From Siphonodentalium dalli (taxonomy: Eukaryota; Mollusca; Scaphopoda; Gadilida; Siphonodentaliidae): DNA of 64,000 nucleotides. Shown piece after piece: positions 10,591 to 21,780 of this stretch. The DNA lies in contig CP136069.1 of the NCBI GenBank assembly GCA_032622095.1, forward strand, positions 102,512,278-102,576,277. The letters run 5' to 3'. Position numbers and translations under genes: made by a program. Position 1 is the first letter of the stretch. Each line of letters opens with the position of its first letter. The notes beneath the pieces were generated by a model. The model made no database searches, was not told the origin of the DNA, and saw nothing but the letters and a program-made list of their open reading frames with translations.

Positions 10591-12695
10591 TTAGCTCACA
10601 TGAGACGAAGTCTCCGGTGGAGCAAAAGTCATCACTCGTCATCAACAATTCTTTGAACATCTTCTCCAGATCCATAGGACCGAATGGGTTCATAATTGGT
10701 GTGGATGTTCCGTGTTCCGTGTGTCCGTCAACAATTTCCTTTGGCGCGGGCTACAGGTCGTACCTTTGGTCTGATCATCATGAAATTTGTCATTGATGTT
10801 AATAATGACATGTAGATGGGAACGAGTGATTTTGGGGTTGTTCGGCCAAAAAACATGGCTGCCAGCAGCCATCTTGGATTTTACTCTTTGCATGACTAAA
10901 TCCTTTGGCGCGGGCTACAGGTCGTTGCGTTGGTCGGAAGTTTATGAAATTTGTCAATGATGTTAACACTGACATGTAGATGGGAACGAGTGATTTTGGA
11001 GTCGTTCGGCCAAAAAACATGGCCGCCAGCAGCCATCTTGGATTTTACTCTTTGCATGACTAAATCCTTTGGCGCGGGCTACAGGTTGTACCTTTGGTCT
11101 AATCTTTATGAAATTTGTCATGAATGTTGACATTGACATGTAGATGGGAACGAATCATTGTGGGGTCATTCGGCCAAAAAACATGGCTGCTGGCGGCCAT
11201 CTTAGATTTCAAAATTCAATCCATTGGCGCGGGCTACAGGTCGTACTGTTCGTCTGATCATCATGAAATTTGTCATGGATGTTAATATTGACATGTAGAT
11301 GGGAACGAGTCATTTTGGGGTCTTTCGGCCAAAAACATGTCCACCAGCAGCCATCTTGGATTTTACTCTTTGCATGACTAAATCCTTTGGCGCGGGCTAC
11401 AGGTCGTAGCTTTGATCGGAAGATCATGAAATTTGTCATGGATGTTAACAATGACATGTAGATGGGAACGAGTCATTTTGGGGTTGTTCGGCCGAAAAAC
11501 ATGGCCGCCAGCAGCCATCTTGGATTTTACTCTTTGCATGACTAAATCCTTTGGCGCGGGCTACAGGTCGTACCTTGGTCTAATCTTTATGAAATTTGTC
11601 ATGAATGTTGACATTGACATCTAAATGGGAACGAGTCATTGTGGGGTCATTCGGCCAAAAAACATGGCCGCTGGCAGCCATCTTGGATTTCAAGTTTCAA
11701 TCCATTGGCGCGGGCTACAGGTCGTACTGTTCGTCTGATCATCATGAAATTTGTCATGGATGTTAATAATGACATGTAGATGGGAACGAGTGATTTTGGG
11801 GTCGTTCGGCCAAAAAACATGGCTGCCAGCAGCCATCTTGGATTTTACTCTTTGCATGACTAAATCCTTTTGCGCGGGCTACAGGTTGTATCTTGGTCTA
11901 ATCTTTATGAAATTTGTCATGAATGTTGACATTGACATGTAGATGGGAATGAGTCATTTTGGGGTCAAAATTCGGCCAAAAAACATGGCCGCTGGCAGCC
12001 ATCTTGGATTTCAAGATTCAATCCATTGGCGCGGGCTACAGGTCGTACTGTTCATCTGATCATCATGAAATTTGTCATGGATGTTAATAATGTAGATGGG
12101 AACGAGTGATTTTGGGGTCGTTCGGCCAAAAAACATGGCCGCCAGCAGCTATCTTGGATTTTACTCTTCATGACTAAATCCTTTGGTGTGGGCTACAGGT
12201 CGTAGCTTTGGTCAGATGGTCATAAAATTTGTCATGGATGATAACAATGACATGTAGATGGGAACGAGTCGTTTTGGGGTCATTCTGTCCAAAAACATGG
12301 CCGCCAGCAGCCATCTTGGATTTTACTCTTTGCATGACTAAATCCTTTCGCGCGGGCCATTTTGGATTTCAAAATTCAATCCATTGGCGCTGTCTACAGG
12401 TCGTACTGTTCGTCTGATCATCATGAAGTTTGTAGGTCGTAGCTTTGGTCAGATCTTCATAAAATTTGTCATGGATGTTAATAATGACACGTAGATGGGG
12501 ACGAGTCCTTTTGGGTTCAATTGGCCAAAAAACATGGCCACCAGCAGCCATCTTGTATTTTACTCTTTGCATCACTAAATCCTTTGGCGCAGGTTAGACA
12601 TTTCAATTAGCACCTTTCCTATTCCTCCATTTACTGTCAACCATTAAATTATTCCCCTACCTAAGTTGAGCTACAGTGTCATTGACACTTTCATT
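10591..12695 (+). repeat. Satellite S array (155-164 bp units) inside a hairpin-led element
   Basis: About twelve units run head to tail from about 10741. Each has TTGGCGCGGGCTACAGGT, CATCATGAAATTTGTCATG, ACATGTAGATGGGAACGAG, CATTTTGGGGTC, CGGCCAAAAAACATGG and CAGCAGCCATCTTGGATTT. Two alternating unit endings occur (TTTACTCTTTGCATGACTAAATC or TTTCAAAATTCAATCC), giving periods of 164 and 155 bp and a partial dimer structure. A leader with TTAGCTCACATGAGAC and TGTCCGTCAACAATTTCC precedes the array. A tail with AAGTTGAGCTACAGTGTC then ATTGACACTTTCATT follows. Sister copies are at 35406-36293, 50435-50942 and 62601-64000. Short ORFs in the units are by-products of the repeat. Confidence 0.85.
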
Positions 12696-15520
12696 AGGAA
12701 AAGAGGCCCCCAGAGGGTGAGGTGAATTTAGTGATGCTAGTCCACCTTGCGGAATAGTGTCATTAAATCCGCCGTTTGGGGACCTCATTCTGCAAAGATC
12801 AGACACACTAAATACAGGCTTGGCTGTTCCAAAATTATTTTCTTAACCACCACTTATCCAGGTGAAATCATACCCTGATTTTTCAAAGAAAAATGGGGGG
12901 GGGGTATATTGATATTGATATTACTAGATGAATGGATCTCATAGTTGGGGATTCACATTTGGCAATGGGGAGGGAGTGTAGAGGGGGTGGAGTTTTGACC
13001 CCCTACCTTGATCAAAATAAAAACAGTTGAAAATTTCATGCCTGATACAACATTAGTTGTAGATTAGATGTTCACACCAAAAATCGGTTGGAACTGTTTC
13101 ATAGTTTGGTTTAATTTTCCAACATGTATGTTTTTAAATCACCAGTCCATATATGTTCCTACTTCAGGTTAAACTGTTGGACAGAATTGGCCACAAATTT
13201 TAACTTTATGGGGGTGTCAGGTTGGTAATTTTCAAATGGGGTCACCTGGTCAAATAGGGGCCAAGCGAAGGACAGTTTTCCTCTTAATATGCTTCCTTCA
13301 CAAGGACCATCAGGTCTATTTTACTGATATTTAGTATGAAGGGTTCTTTGGTGTATGGGATTCAAATTTATTCAGATGGGGTCACCAGGTTAAATGGGGT
13401 GGGACCAGGGACATAACTGTATGTCTCTATAGTAATACTTAAAATGTCTTCTCATGAGAGGTTGGACTATTTAGCTTACATATAGCATGGAGGATCCTTT
13501 AGTGTCTGAGATTCAGATTTGTTAACATGAGGTCAACCTGTTAAGAAATGACGGGGCTATGGGGACAAAATTCATTAAAACATCTACCTTGGAACTACCT
13601 GACTGATTAATCTGACATACATGTATGGTGTTTTGGGTCCATGGATAATTGGGCTTCAAACATGTCTAAATGGTTTTATAAAAAGGTGCTTGTGAGATTG
13701 GAAATTTCCAACAATTGAGAAAGTTTGAGATGTCGGTTGTGAAATTCCAACCTAAGACTTGGGAGTCTGGAGCCCGGTCGGGAGGGGACTTGTTGAGCTG
13801 GAGGAGGGGGGTGTGGGGTGATCAGTAGTGTACAGTTGGTAATTTCAAGGTAGATATTCACCGATCTACATACATGTACATGAAGCCTCTCTAGCCACAT
13901 ATCCTGTTTAGATCTACTTCTTTTAAAATGATTATGAAAAGTTCTGACTGTTGTGGTCTCCAGAGTCCCAGTCTTATCAGTCTTTGCAGTCTGGTGAGCA
14001 ACCCCACAGTCTTTGACTGTCTTGTTTATTATGCATAGTCAAAAGGAAGTGCTACATCCTACATCACATGGATGTAGCACTTCAACTCCTTGTTCAATTT
14101 AACAAACAAACAAATTATTTAAAATATTTTATATTTTTTTCAAATTATTTTTTTTATATTTTAATTGCGATTAATTTCTTGCTCAATTTAAAAAAAAAAT
14201 AACACCATTATAACATCCACCAGGGTGACTCAACCAAATTTGGTTTAAAGCAGTTTAAAATCAAGAACATGCAAACATCAGATACTCGGAGCTCTATGAG
14301 ATATGAGGAAGGTGCCTGCAATCACAGAATGTTTGCTTAACACCATATAGAAGTCACATTGATTATAAAGTAATAAATGAAATGGCAGTGTTAACAAAAT
14401 CTGATTGGAATGACAGTTCCTTTGATTAATACCCTAAAATGTTTAATAGAGAGTTTGTATATAAATGACCTATGCCTTATGATAACAAACTCCCAAGGCC
14501 AAGTGTGAATGATGAATCTGACAGTAAGGCCAGTAAAACTAAATACCTGTTTTCTCAGGCAATTACATATGGAAACTGGATGAGAAAGAAGGATGCATTT
14601 ATCTTAGCTTACCTGAGGTGAAGAATTGAGACATATTTTGTGTGGATGGTCCCTAGGTGGCTGGGATTCAGTTCTGTTCAAATGGGGTTCACAAAGTGGC
14701 ATAACTAGGGACCTAACTCTTTCCATCCACAGTAATTCTTAAAGCATCTTCTCAAGAATCACCCGGGCTATTTAGCTTATAAATGGTATGGAAGGTCCTT
14801 GGGTGACGGGGATACAAATGTGTTAAAATGAGGTCACCTGGTCAAATAAGAGCAGAGCCAGGGACATAACTTGTCCATCCATTGTAATTCTTAAAATGTC
14901 TATTCAGCTGTATATTTGGTGTGGGTGACTAGGATTTAGATTTGGCATATTTAGCATACATTTTGGTACAGAGAGTCCTTGGGTGACCGGGATTCAGATT
15001 TGTTGAAATGGGTTCACCAGGTCAAATAGGGGTGCGATCAGGGACATAACTCTTCCCCATAGTAATTCTTAAAATGGCTCCTCCTCAAGAGTCATCAGTC
15101 CTATTTAGCTTATATGTAGTAACTAGTTTGGAGGGTCCTTGTGTTACTTGGGACTGGGTTACAGATTTGTTAAAATTGGTTTGACCAATCAAGAAATGGC
15201 ATTTGGTGTATATGACCTATAGAGATTTGGGATCAAAATGTGTTTGAATGGGGTCCACCATTAAAAAAGGGGGGCATGTCAGATTGCAACTTTGCCACAG
15301 TTAGGAAAGCTTGAGGTATCAGTTGTAAAATTCCAACATGTGTAAAGGAATTTTACGAACTTGGGAGTGTGTTTGCTTTAGTTGGGAGGGAGCAGACTAT
15401 GGACTATGTGGGGTAGGGGGATCTGGACCATATTTCAAGGTGGACACCCCACTGCTCAACAGAGACCATCTAGGCTACGTCCCTGTTTAGGACTACTTGT
15501 TTTTAAGTGAATTTGACAAA
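12696..15520. repeat. Degenerate repeats: T-type units and TTGGAAATTTCC-type repeat
   Basis: No gene is supported. Positions 12715-12835 repeat the 7205-7320 sequence. Positions 12960-13240 and 15230-15480 belong to the palindrome-rich repeat also seen at 7790-8560. Positions 13300-13600 and 14630-15200 contain several diverged units of about 165 bp with the order GGGTCCTTGGGTGAC, GGGATTCAGATTTGTT, GGTCACCAGGTCAAATA, GGGACATAACTC and AGTAATTCTTAAAATG. The same unit occurs at 34740-34830 and 61620-61900. Confidence 0.6.
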
Positions 15521-16056
15521 TAGTGTGGGGGCAAATGTAGATCTTGTATACTTTTTTAGTAGAAGCAAGCCACCATTATTTTCTTAACCTATTCAGTTTG
15601 GAGGGATTTTTAAGATTCTATTCCAATTTTTTATCGAGCCGGAAGTAGAACAAGATGAGAGGGTACCGGTATGGTGAAAAACGGCATGTAAATCACCCCT
15701 AGCCTTCAAAACGAAAATCGCTAAACAACCCATAATTAATTCTCACCTTCCTGAGCACATCTGCTGTTTCGACTGAACCAGTAAACCATAAAGGCAAGTG
15801 GGTCGGGTGATTTGGGGACATATCGCGGCTATTTGGGGTAGATTTGGTCAAAAACATGGGCAAAAATCCTCGAAAATATCCTGATTTATGCTTATGATGG
15901 CAGCCATCTTGGATTTGGAGGTCACGTGACATTAAAAAATTGGAATAGAGTCCAATTATTCAGCACAACCCATCCCGATGTTGAAAATATACAATGCCAT
16001 GCTTCTACTAAAAAAGTATACAAGGAACCAGTTTTTGAACAGTTGCCCCCACACTA
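15521..16056. mobile_element. Small TIR element of the TAG/3-bp family (MITE-like, 536 bp)
   Basis: The ends TAGTGTGGGGGCAA and TTGCCCCCACACTA are perfect inverted repeats. Complementarity continues inward (CTTGTATACTTTTTTAGTAG at 15543-15562 with its complement at 16013-16032; further, CTATTCCAATTTTTTA at 15618 with its complement near 15933-15948). AAA flanks both sides (15518-15520, 16057-16059), a 3-bp duplication in keeping with the other TAG...CTA elements here, although AAA is weak evidence by itself. The first eight bases TAGTGTGG equal those of the large element at 17618. No coding capacity. Confidence 0.75.
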
Positions 16057-17617
16057 AAATACTAACTCTTATGGTCTTCCGAGTCCCAGTCATCTCAGTC
16101 TTTACAGTCTGGTGTGTGTATCCACAGTCATTGACTGTCTTGTTGATGAAAAACCTGGCTGCTGGCAGCCAACTTGGATTTTACTCTTTGCATCAATTAA
16201 TTTTGCCTAACATAGGTGAATAATCTTGTTTGAAAGGGGTGATGTGGAGGCCACATTTTTATTTTCTTGTTAACAATTTTGAGACTTTTAGGCCGATAAC
16301 TAAAATCAGTTGGCGACTGTTTCAGTAATTCTATTGTGAAAGATCCACTCTTTCAGGCAAAAAAACTCGACGAGCACCATTTTCCGATGCTCACCCCTTG
16401 TTTTTACCTGAGTTATGGCCCTTAGTTCTGAGTTATTGTTCTTTAGTTCGTCCATATTTAGTGATTCTCTGTCGAACAGATTCACTCTTATGGGAAAAAA
16501 TTTGACCAGAGCCATCTTTGATGCGCAGCCCTTGTATCAATTTTGGGACCGCGACACCATCCTAACTCAGAAGGTGCCACTTTGGCATCTTCTTACCACA
16601 GCAGTAGATTCCTCTTATATAAATTTAGAGGAAATTCCATAACCCTGGCACCACCCTGGGGATGCCTAAATGTATATCTAATTTTGGTAACAATTGGTGA
16701 TAAAATGTTTTATCCAGCTAGGTGCCCTCCTGTCCCCTACGACACCACCTTTTATTAATAAGTCCACACCATTATATTCCATATATAGATTATGACTATT
16801 GGCAACATGAGATTCCTCATTGGAATTTCCTCATATCATCTTTGGTGGAAATTGGCAACTAAAACACTCTTATCGATGTTAGTGCCCCTCCTCTCCCCAT
16901 TCCCAAATGGCACCAATGTGGCATCTTTAAATCACATGATTAGATTCCGCGTATCATGGAGAAGAATATGTATCAATTTGGTAGAAATCGGCTGCAATTT
17001 TTTTTTTTTATCGATTTTGGTGCTCCTCCCCTCCACATCCCTGACTCAAACTGTGCCATTTTTCACATCTTTAAACCCAACAATTAGAATCACACCATGG
17101 AGATGACAATATATAAGTTTGGTGGATATCGGCGACTAAACACATTATTATCAAATTTAATGCCCTTCCCCTTCTCTGACCCAAACAGCACTAATTTGGT
17201 GGAAATTTTTATAAATTTTTGGTACCTCCCCCATCGTTAATGTGAGCGAGCCACCTTTGGCATCTTTAACCCTTCCATGACTGCAGCTTCCTGAAATTTT
17301 GCACAAACCCTGTGCCAATACAGTCTCTGATATATGTGAGCCTCGCATATATAAAGAGAATACATTGGCCTAACAATATTTACCTTGACATTGTAAACCA
17401 GTGCATTCTGTTATATATGCGAGGCCCCCTATGGTAGACTCATATATAAGAGAATGATGGCACATGATCTTTAATGTTGCACCAGCGCAGCTCCCATCAT
17501 GAATTAGATTCCCCATATCATTTTATGATTTTGTATTAGTTTGGTGGAAATCGCTGTCAAAAAAGATGTGATAGATTGTTATATCCCCTCCCGCTATTTC
17601 TGCCCCTTACCCCATTA
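16057..17617 (+). repeat. Tandem repeat U, about 170-190 bp units
   Basis: Positions 16057-16200 are fragments of dispersed repeats, including one piece of a satellite S unit at 16157-16195. From about 16540 to 17614 several diverged units recur with TTTGGTGGAAATYGGC, CCTCCYCTCCCCATTC, CTGACCCAAA, TGGCATCTTTAAA and ATTAGATTCC. The array is interrupted at 17617 by the next element and resumes at 25534 with CTCAACAGTGTCACTTTAGAAACTTTAACCC. The 104-codon ORF at 16792-17106 crosses unit boundaries and is not a gene. Confidence 0.65.
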
Positions 17618-19324
17618 TAGTGTGGTCGTTGGAGAGTTGAACCCGGAAGAAATTGGATACAAGCTGATTTTTGTGTTTCGACGCGGAAAAACACCAGGAA
17701 CAACATATCCAAAATCAGCAAAAATCCGCTCATGGGAAAATTCAGGATCCAAGATGGCGTCCATAATGTCTGTTGTTATCGCAAAATACTGAATTTCTGC
17801 GGTAGGTGCTCCAATTAATGCCAAATTCGTAATAAATTGAAATATATACAAACAATGCTTTGTCGTATATCCTTGAGAAATGGTGCTCGGCTGATTTTGT
17901 TGATCCTGGTGCTCTATCGAGTGTTTTGTAATTTTGGTGATAAAAACTTCAATACCATATCTGTAGAATGTAAATGGCCGCCAAAATGGACAAAATTGAA
18001 GAGCTAGTCCTATACGAGTGAACAAACTCCCGAATTATGCGAGGAAGAATGATTGCAGAGTATAAGAGAAACTTTTGATTAGAGATGTACAAATTATCTC
18101 TAATGTATCTCACGAGAGAGCAAGCGAAACCAGGGTCTTATGAAACGGTTAATTAAATCTTGACTTTTGTACGCTCAGAAACGGAAACATAACGCAGTTT
18201 TTTCTGTACTGCTTATCTTGAATCGTGTGATATATGTGTAATTAAACAGCTAAATGGGATTTAGTAGAGATGTATTGGCTATGTGACCTTTTTCTAGAAG
18301 CAGAAAAATGTGTACTCCGAGCAGTCTCACGAATGTGACCGATCATCATTTATTTTGATATCTACAGCATGAAACCTTTAAAAATTAACTGATATAAAAC
18401 GGTATGAAAGATATTCATATAGTACTGGGTAAAATGCGTATATTCTATTGTCCGTTCTCAAAATAGTAGTCATAGTTCATATAGCCTCAGATCAAGTGAT
18501 AGAACACGAATATTTCGCTTTTATCACAAGAATGCATGGTGGTATATACCATGAACTAAATTTAATAAAACACGAAGGAGTAACATATATAGACTATCTT
18601 CAATAAATTCTAAACTTGACCAAAATTGCCTACATATATACTCTGTGACAAAGACTGTGTTTATACCTGGAAATTATATTTGGTTGAATTCACCAAGGCC
18701 ACATCTACGCAAAACTTACTACGTTTTCTTCAACCGCATCACCACGTTTACTCCTTCTCCCGAATGTTACACATAGCTGCTGCACACAGAACCACAATGA
18801 ATACTATTGCATGAATGTTCAACGTTGAAATAACATCTTAAACGGTGATCACTCGATATTTAGCATGATTATGAGGGTGGTAATTATAAGATATTTTCAA
18901 ACAAAAATATACTGAAAACTAATAGTGTGCATTGCGTATCTGCATATTCCAGTTGTAAAGTTGTGATTGAAGTAATTTGAACAAAATTGTCTACTAAGAA
19001 CACGGTTTGTTAGCAGCATGAAAATTAGTCTTACATACAATGTGTGTTGTATCGTCTCTTTGATTTGGTGAGACGCGGTACTAATCTATTGAAGATATGA
19101 GTGTTTCTTTACAGTATAATAAGCATTGCTACAAATATGTATTGTTTAATATCACCGGGAGTGCTGACAATTCCGGAAATATAACTAACATTTAGACCGC
19201 TAGAGTGTGCACTTAAATTTCGGTGTTACATTCAATAATTAATCATCATGCCGAATTAGGGACCGTCGCGAAATGCAAAAACGATACCGACCGATAACCG
19301 ATACCGACCGATGACCGATGGTAA

Positions 19325-19592
19325 TAAATTCATCGGTCATTCTATCGGTTCCATCGGTCATTCTATCTGTTCCATCGATCATTCTATCGCTTCCATCGGT
19401 CGGTTCCATCGGTTATTCATCGGCGACTGATACGACGACGTTACAGTGACGTTACAGCAACGTCGCAAAAACACAGGTGTCAGTCGTGTTTTGGCGACGT
19501 CGCTGTAACGTCGTCGTATCAGTCGCCGATGAATAACCGATGGAACAGATGAATAACCGATGGAACCGATAGAATGACCGATGGAAGCGATA
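19325..19592. repeat. Long imperfect palindrome next to the GGG/TTA element end
   Basis: The arms run about 19330-19465 and 19495-19592 and contain ATCGGTTATTCATCGGCGAC then TGATACGACGACGTTACAG on the left, with their complements on the right. The loop holds AAAAACACAGGTGTCAGTCG. This predicts a hairpin of roughly 100 bp stem, built partly from the ATCGGT subterminal motifs. Confidence 0.75.
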
Positions 19593-19734
19593 CTCGTGCA
19601 TATAACCTTGAAATCTATGCTTATAAAGTCAATTCGAATGACTATCGCGCTGTGCATAATATACATATTTATCCATGCACTGTAGTTTATCTATAGTTAT
19701 ACACGCAAAATATTGTTTGAGAGAAATCACTTTA

Positions 19735-21780
19735 CTATCATAGCCTAGTCCGATAGGCCTAGGTCTCAATCCGTAATTAGACATGTATTTACCCATACCG
19801 AGAAAGAATTTAATTGTGTTTATAAATGAATGCGTCATACTTTATCAGTTTATTTGTATAATCGCTACCTGACTTCCCGTTCGTGAAGGGTAATATTTCT
19901 TTACGGAAAATTATTGACCTATATAAATTTCCCCGCATTCAAATGACGGCAACTTAATAGACTCAATTGTGAAGTTTTATGAAAACTTTCGGACAGTTGT
20001 CAAATGACCAGCTTTGCATAATAGGGCCTACTGCATTGAAAACGATTGCATTGATCTTTGCCGACGAATCAGTCATGTTCGCGTGCTTACCGGAATACAC
20101 ATCTTTTACTGTGCAAGTGTGGGGTTCCTTTTAGGCACAAGATATTTTCGTTTTAATTATCTCAATCAAACACTCAATAATGCCATAATCCGACAATTTT
20201 ATTTTAGAGGTTTTATAAAATATATGGATCATTGAAAGTGTAATAAAATGTTACTTTATAGTTGGGAAGCGCCCCACCTGGACATTTACCCACCGGAAAT
20301 TTCCCCACCCTGCTAATAAAATGCAGACATCAAAGAATGTTTTGACTGATCAGTGAAGCCTGGTCAGTGACGCCATCTCAAGCGATGTCAACTCAGCCGA
20401 TGTAATGTTTTGACAGACACGAAAGCGTGTTCTGACAAACATGAAAGAGTGTTTTGACGATAGTTTGGGACATCAACGCAGTTGAAACAATGTTGTGACA
20501 ATTATGATCACAGTATGAATTCTAGTGAGTGAACTCTATATTATAGACAGCTATATAACCTTAGCAAAGTTATCATGGAATCATATCTTCAATCATGGAA
20601 CTGATTAAGAACAATCATGGTGGTGACAAATTATGTTTCGAAGGTCATGCTTATACCAAAAAGAAAGTAAACAAATCGTCAATCAGATGGGAGTGTTCGC
20701 AGTGACGAGCTCTCACATGCAAGGGGTGTGTCACCACTGATGACGAGGTAAGTCTCAATTTTCTGAGAAACAGATATAAAGAGCGTTCTTAGTTAATTAT
20801 CCAATATTTAATATGTGCTCAAATTTCAATAAGGAGCATTTAATTTGATATGTTTTTAATATGTAAAAACTCAAACATCGGGGCCTCATTACGCACTGTC
20901 TTTAGGGAATTTCTGTAAGAAAAAATGTTGTTTCGCTGCGAGAACATGGCAGACACTTTTTGTCAAAAAAAATAAATATATATAATCTTGCGGAGAAGAA
21001 AAAGCTTGCCGAGTTATGTATAAAATATAAAAACTTCACGTCCTCACTGTTATTTTATAAACATTTGCTGGGAATTCTCCCCTGCATTTGGCTCTGCCAG
21101 CTGGTCAGCACGTTTATTTGGAGCCGGAGAGTAGTATCGTACCGGTACCTCAATATTGGAATGATAACACGGAAACATTGATTTGGTATTAACTATTTTA
21201 TTTGATTTATTGAATTACAACTAGATACCTATCCATCCTTAGTGTATCCATCCTTGGGTGTTTCATTACCGTTTTTCCTTCGAAGTTTGGTGGACGGCTT
21301 GAATCCTTCCGTTGTGTCTGTGAATTTTCAACTTACCTGAGGCTGAGAAATAGACCTCAATGGGCTGGAATTTTACTCCATCTTTGGGTTAGCCTACCTG
21401 TGTTTAAGTGCAATTTTGGTCTGTAAAGAACAGACCCTGACCCATTCCCAAAATAGGCAAAAATCCCTGGGCCCGCGCACTATAGGTCTCGATCAGTAAT
21501 TAGATATTTACCCATATATACCATAAAATAATCGAAGAATTGTGTTTATAAATGAATGCGTCATACTTGATCGCCTCATGACTTCCCGTTTGCGAAGTGT
21601 AATATTTCTTACGGAAGAATATTAACCTATATAGATTTTCGCGCAATCACGGCAACTTAATAGACTCAATTGTGAAGTTTTATGAAAACTTTTGGACAGT
21701 TGTCAAATGACACACTGTAGTAGGGCCTAGTGTATTGAAAACGATTGCATTGATCTTTGCTGACGATTCACTGTCATTGA
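19735..21780 (+). repeat. Pair of direct repeats of about 320 bp inside the GGG/TTA element
   Basis: Positions about 19740-20070 and 21480-21780 are diverged direct copies. They share TTGTGTTTATAAATGAATGC, GACTTCCCGTT, GGCAACTTAATAGACTCAAT, GTGAAGTTTTATGAAAACTT and GAAAACGATTGCATTGATC. The FLYWCH-like remnant lies between them. No function can be assigned. Confidence 0.75.
20595..20747 (+). pseudogene. FLYWCH-type zinc-finger exon remnant
   Basis: The reading frame from ATG at 20595 gives MELIKNNHGGDKLCFEGHAY followed by TKKK, then IRWECSQ, an in-frame TGA at 20703-20705, then RALTCKGCVTTDDE. The order N-GG-L-G-Y, a Trp two residues before the first Cys, and a second Cys cluster is the FLYWCH zinc-finger pattern, a DNA-binding module common in transposase-derived proteins. 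A GTAAGT donor follows at 20748 in phase 0, so this looks like an exon. The stop codon within the finger, and the absence of any downstream transposase exon that I could find, argue for a dead remnant. It could instead be an exon captured by the element. Confidence 0.6.

Noticed and set aside
10508-12575. Repeated ORFs with a peptide like SWMLTMTCRWERVILG
   Set aside because: They come from satellite S units and recur in every array. They have no conserved start or domain.
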